DNA from: Zygnema cylindricum
Taxonomy: Eukaryota > Streptophyta > Zygnematophyceae > Zygnematales > Zygnemataceae
Assembly: GCA_037447655.1 (NCBI GenBank)
Contig: JBBHKE010002375.1
Location: 75,641-96,745 of the forward strand
DNA: 21,105 bases
Direction of reading: 5' to 3'
Shown: positions 19,096-21,105 of the stretch, one piece after another
Numbering within the stretch: position 1 is the first letter of the stretch
Layout: every line of letters begins with the position of its first letter
Made by a program: the position numbers and the translations under genes
Notes under the pieces: model-generated
Databases searched by the model: none
What the model was told of the DNA's origin: nothing
The model's input: the letters and a program-made list of their open reading frames with translations, nothing else

Positions 19096-20962
19096 GTTTT
19101 TTTGTTTGTTTCTTCTGTTATTGTTTGGTTTTTGTTTTTTTTTTTTCCTTTTGTTTTGGTGCTTTTACATGTCGCGATAAAACAATAGAACCTAAATCCT
19201 AAAAAGGCAAGAAAGAAACAAAACAAGAAAGAAAAAACAAACAAACAAATGGGCGAATAGACTGACAGAGGGACAAAAAAGTCTTCCGAAAAACTTGAAT
19301 TTGTTGAAATTTTAAACCAGCTCCAACAAAGAGAACGTTTCCAAAGTGAAGTAAAGTAAAAAATAGTAGTTTAAGTAAAAAGTATAGTGAAAGTAAAAGT
19401 AAACAAACAAACAAACAAACAAAAACAACAAACAAACAAACAAAAACAACAAACAAACAAACAAAAAGAACAAACAAATTAAAAAAAATCTTTATTACCT
19501 GCCCCTCGAATTTCCCAAACCTCGTTCGGTTCGAACCAAACCGTTGGAGACTCTCCGCTCGAAAAATAATTCGGCCGACTTTCCAGAATTGTCTCACGAA
19601 ACAACTGGGTTTTCTGAGAAAAAAAGAAACAAAAAAGAAAAGAAAAACAAAGAAAAAAATAGAAATAAAAAAAGAAAAAAAAAAAAAAGAAAAGAAAAAC
19701 AAGAAAAGGAAAAAAGAGAAAAGAAAAGAAAAAAGAGAAAAGAAAAGAGAAAAAAATAGAGAAAAAAAGAAAAGGGAAAAGAGGGTTTATTTATTTAAAC
19801 ATTCCACCTTCTTGAAAAATATGGGATTTATGCGAAAGAAAAAAAAAAAAGAGAAAAATATCGTCTGAATTTCAAAAAAAATATGACAGAAAAAATAATG
19901 AGAGAGTGTGTGGGCTGAGGAGGAGAGGAGAGGAGAGGGAGAGGGAGAGGGAGAGGGAGAGGGAGAGGGAGAAGGAGAGGGAGAGAGAGAACAAACCTCC
20001 TTATAAAAAGCATCGGTGAACCCGGACATAACTCGACAAACACTTTGAAACTCCTCTCTCTCCGGATCATAGCAGGCAAGGAGGAAGGGAGAGAACCTGT
20101 CCTCTCTCCCCCTCCCCCAAAACAAAAACATTACATCAATGATTGAGGATTAAGAATTGGAGAATACTAACAGAGATATTCTTTTAAAATAATCTCTCTC
20201 CTTCTCTCTCTCCTCTCTCTCCCCTGATTTTTAAGGTTGAACACATGCAACACTTCCCCCACTCTCTCTCTCTCCCTCTCCCTCACTCTCTCTCTCTCTC
20301 TTTGAAAGCCAAAGCAATAGTGAACATGAAAACAGTAGTCAACAAGTGAAATAGGGAGAGGGGGAGAGACTGGGTAATTTCATAAGGAAGAAAAGAGAAT
20401 AGAGAGAGCGGGAGAGAGCAAGGATGGAGAAAGAAAAGAGAAAAGGAGAGGAGAAACAGAGAGAGGATGGGAGAGGGGGGAGAGCGGGAGAGAGTAGAAA
20501 GTTACATAAAAAGGAAAAAAAAGGGGAGATAGAGAGGGAGAGAGCGAGGACGGAGAAGAAGGAAGGAGAGGAGGAACAGAGAGATGAAGGGAGAGAGGGA
20601 AAAAATAAGAGAGAGGAAATGTTGAAAAAGAGAGTGAGGGAGAGGGCCAGAGTGAGAAAGAGAGCGTGAAAGAGGGAGAGGTGGAGAAACGAGAGAAAAA
20701 GAGGGAGAGAGGAGGGAGATGAGAGAGAAACAGCGGGAGAGAAGGGTCAGTGAAAGAGGAGAAGAAAAAAGGGAGACAGAGACTACCAAGGGAGGGAGGG
20801 GAGAGAGAGGGGAGGGAAAGAGGGGAGAGAGAGGGAGTGAGAAAGGGAGGGAGGGAGAGAGAGAGAAGCTTACCACCCGGCTTTTCGTCCACTTCCGTGC
20901 CATGCCCCGATTGGCACTAAATCTAGTGTTTCCTGAAAACCGTCTAAATAATCCTTTTTCAC
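17794..20962 (-). CDS. LIG1: DNA ligase I (ATP-dependent), C-terminal part, cut by right window edge
   Basis: Minus-strand exons: 20962-20874, 20096-19997, 19613-19499 and 18251-17794 (stop). All junctions are GT-AG and the phases join exactly (Trp split TG|G, Asp split G|AT). The joined frame reads VKKDYLDGFQETLDLVPIGA, then FSPFLLACYDPEREEFQS, TVWFEPNEVWEIRGAD, FTISPVHLAAAGLVHPSRG, and motif VI ISIRFPRFLREREDKKPEDA. This order is that of the OB-fold domain of eukaryotic replicative ligases, which seal Okazaki fragments and repair nicks in the nucleus. KKDYLDG is the end of motif V; motifs I-IV lie outside the window. About 253 residues are visible. Oddities: the family usually ends shortly after the AEFF-like segment, but here about 100 more residues follow, Glu/Gly-rich and encoded by simple repeat. 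The three introns and their flanks are nearly all simple sequence. A further exon replacing the tail cannot be excluded. Confidence 0.93.
17931..17964 (-). repeat. (GGGAGA)n-type repeat coding the ligase Glu-Gly tail
   Basis: On the coding (minus) strand this stretch is GAGGGA/GGGAGA repeats, giving EEEGEGEGEGEGEG in the DNA ligase frame. Weaker purine-rich coding sequence continues to the stop at 17794. The interval may vary in length between individuals. Confidence 0.75.
18486..18805. repeat. Compound microsatellite: TACA/GATA words, (TATACA)n, (TTTG)n
   Basis: Degenerate GATA/TACA-type repeats (18486-18682) pass into a clean (TATACA)n array (about 18683-18763), then (TTTG)5 (18777-18797) and a short AT run. 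All lie in the last DNA ligase intron. The AT run directly abuts the copia fragment. Confidence 0.9.
18806..19051 (+). pseudogene. Ty1/copia RNase H fragment, truncated on both sides
   Basis: One plus-strand frame reads RYLIGTRDLWLHLGGDN, then WSDASYGDVPIRRCTSGYVL, then STMEAEYMASCSAVKELMWV. This is the start of the Ty1/copia RNase H domain: the RYLKGT..LGL.Y linker, first Asp in the SDA motif, the R.STSGY block and the EAEY glutamate. The third acidic residue and all downstream sequence, including any LTR, are missing. The frame is intact for about 80 codons but is cut by microsatellites at both ends and lies antisense in the last DNA ligase intron, so it is a relic. Divergent points are WSDASYG for the usual YSDADWA and GACCCKQQK for the SWKSKKQ region. 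Confidence 0.88.
19052..19091. repeat. (AT)n microsatellite
   Basis: Forty bases of AT dinucleotide begin immediately after the last recognisable copia codon. They give a false Ile-Tyr extension of that frame. Confidence 0.95.
19402..19477. repeat. (CAAA)n tract
   Basis: Repeated ACAAACAA/CAAAAAC units lie in the last DNA ligase intron, shortly after its splice donor in transcript order (donor at 19498). Confidence 0.85.
19616..19785. repeat. A/G-only tract in DNA ligase intron
   Basis: About 170 bp are nearly all A with scattered G on the plus strand. In the minus-strand transcript it is a U/C tract ending in the acceptor of exon 19613-19499, acting as an over-long polypyrimidine tract. 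Confidence 0.9.
19918..19990. repeat. (GGGAGA)n microsatellite at a ligase splice donor
   Basis: Tandem GGGAGA hexamers on the plus strand end a few bases from the donor of exon 20096-19997. In the transcript the intron therefore begins GUUUGU and passes straight into CUCUCC repeats, which would read Ser-Pro repeats if retained. Confidence 0.92.
20192..20304. repeat. (CT)n-rich tracts, interrupted
   Basis: CT/CCT runs at about 20192-20223 and 20261-20304 are separated by ordinary sequence. They lie within the DNA ligase intron 20873-20097, with orientation opposite to the surrounding GA tracts. Confidence 0.85.
20352..20868. repeat. Long GA-rich (polypurine) tract
   Basis: About 500 bp are almost free of pyrimidines on the plus strand (GAGAGGGAGAGA-type words, few T or C). 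It fills most of the DNA ligase intron 20873-20097 and reaches to within 6 bp of the donor. Long Lys/Glu/Arg or Ser/Leu/Pro frames here are artefacts. Confidence 0.93.
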
Positions 20963-20968
20963 CTGAAA

Positions 20969-21043
20969 AAAAAAAAGAAAAAAGAAAAAAAAAAGAAAAA
21001 AAATACAAACAAAAAAAAAGAAAAAATTGAAAAAAAAAAAAAA

Positions 21044-21098
<55 letters not shown>

Positions 21099-21105
21099 AA
21101 AAAAA
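20969..21105. repeat. Poly(A)-rich tract at right edge
   Basis: Almost pure A with sparse G, C and T. In the DNA ligase transcript it is the U-rich 3' end of the intron before exon 20962-20874, and the intron continues beyond the window. Confidence 0.93.

Noticed and set aside
20380-21030. Several long Ser/Leu/Pro or Lys/Glu/Arg open frames
   Set aside because: Products of the GA-rich and poly(A) tracts; stop codons are rare in such sequence, and the region is DNA ligase intron.

Overview
This is nuclear DNA from a eukaryote, most likely of the green lineage (plant or streptophyte/green alga). The evidence is a ten-exon gene for mitochondrial ATP synthase beta with plant-like features ([22 protein letters not shown]), a cytosolic-type tRNA-Thr with the plant upstream CAA/TATA-like context, plant-like phosphopantetheinyl transferase exons, and a Ty1/copia scrap. 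Species cannot be named from this window.

Layout. (1) About 1-4025, minus strand: the 5' part of a 4'-phosphopantetheinyl transferase gene, cut by the left edge. Its four visible exons are tiny, and each of its three introns carries a different repeat: an inverted-repeat element with an (AT)n core, a TA-flanked DNA-transposon-like element, and a 19-bp minisatellite. (2) 4401-5760: an intact tRNA-Thr(AGT), then two abutting TA-flanked miniature inverted-repeat elements set in a TACTG-type simple repeat, then a second tRNA-Thr copy that has lost its anticodon. (3) 5761-9312: gene-poor intergenic DNA with microsatellites, a hAT-like MITE with a perfect 8-bp target duplication, and a third TA-type element that ends about 105 bp before the ATP synthase start codon. 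(4) 9313-14402, plus strand: the complete ATP synthase beta gene, 562 codons, every intron GT-AG. (5) 14403-17793: 3' UTR and featureless intergenic DNA. (6) 17794 to the right edge, minus strand: the 3' part of a DNA ligase I gene (four visible exons), embedded in extreme purine/pyrimidine simple sequence, with a copia RNase H fragment in one intron.

The three protein genes have no obvious shared pathway: lipoyl/acyl-carrier activation, oxidative phosphorylation and DNA replication/repair. The two edge genes are easy to miss because their exons are short and lie in repeats. I assembled them from motif order plus matching splice phases. The most distinctive parts of the window are the nested TA-target MITE family (one member in the ATP synthase promoter region) and a DNA ligase gene whose introns, and whose C-terminal tail, are built from simple repeats.
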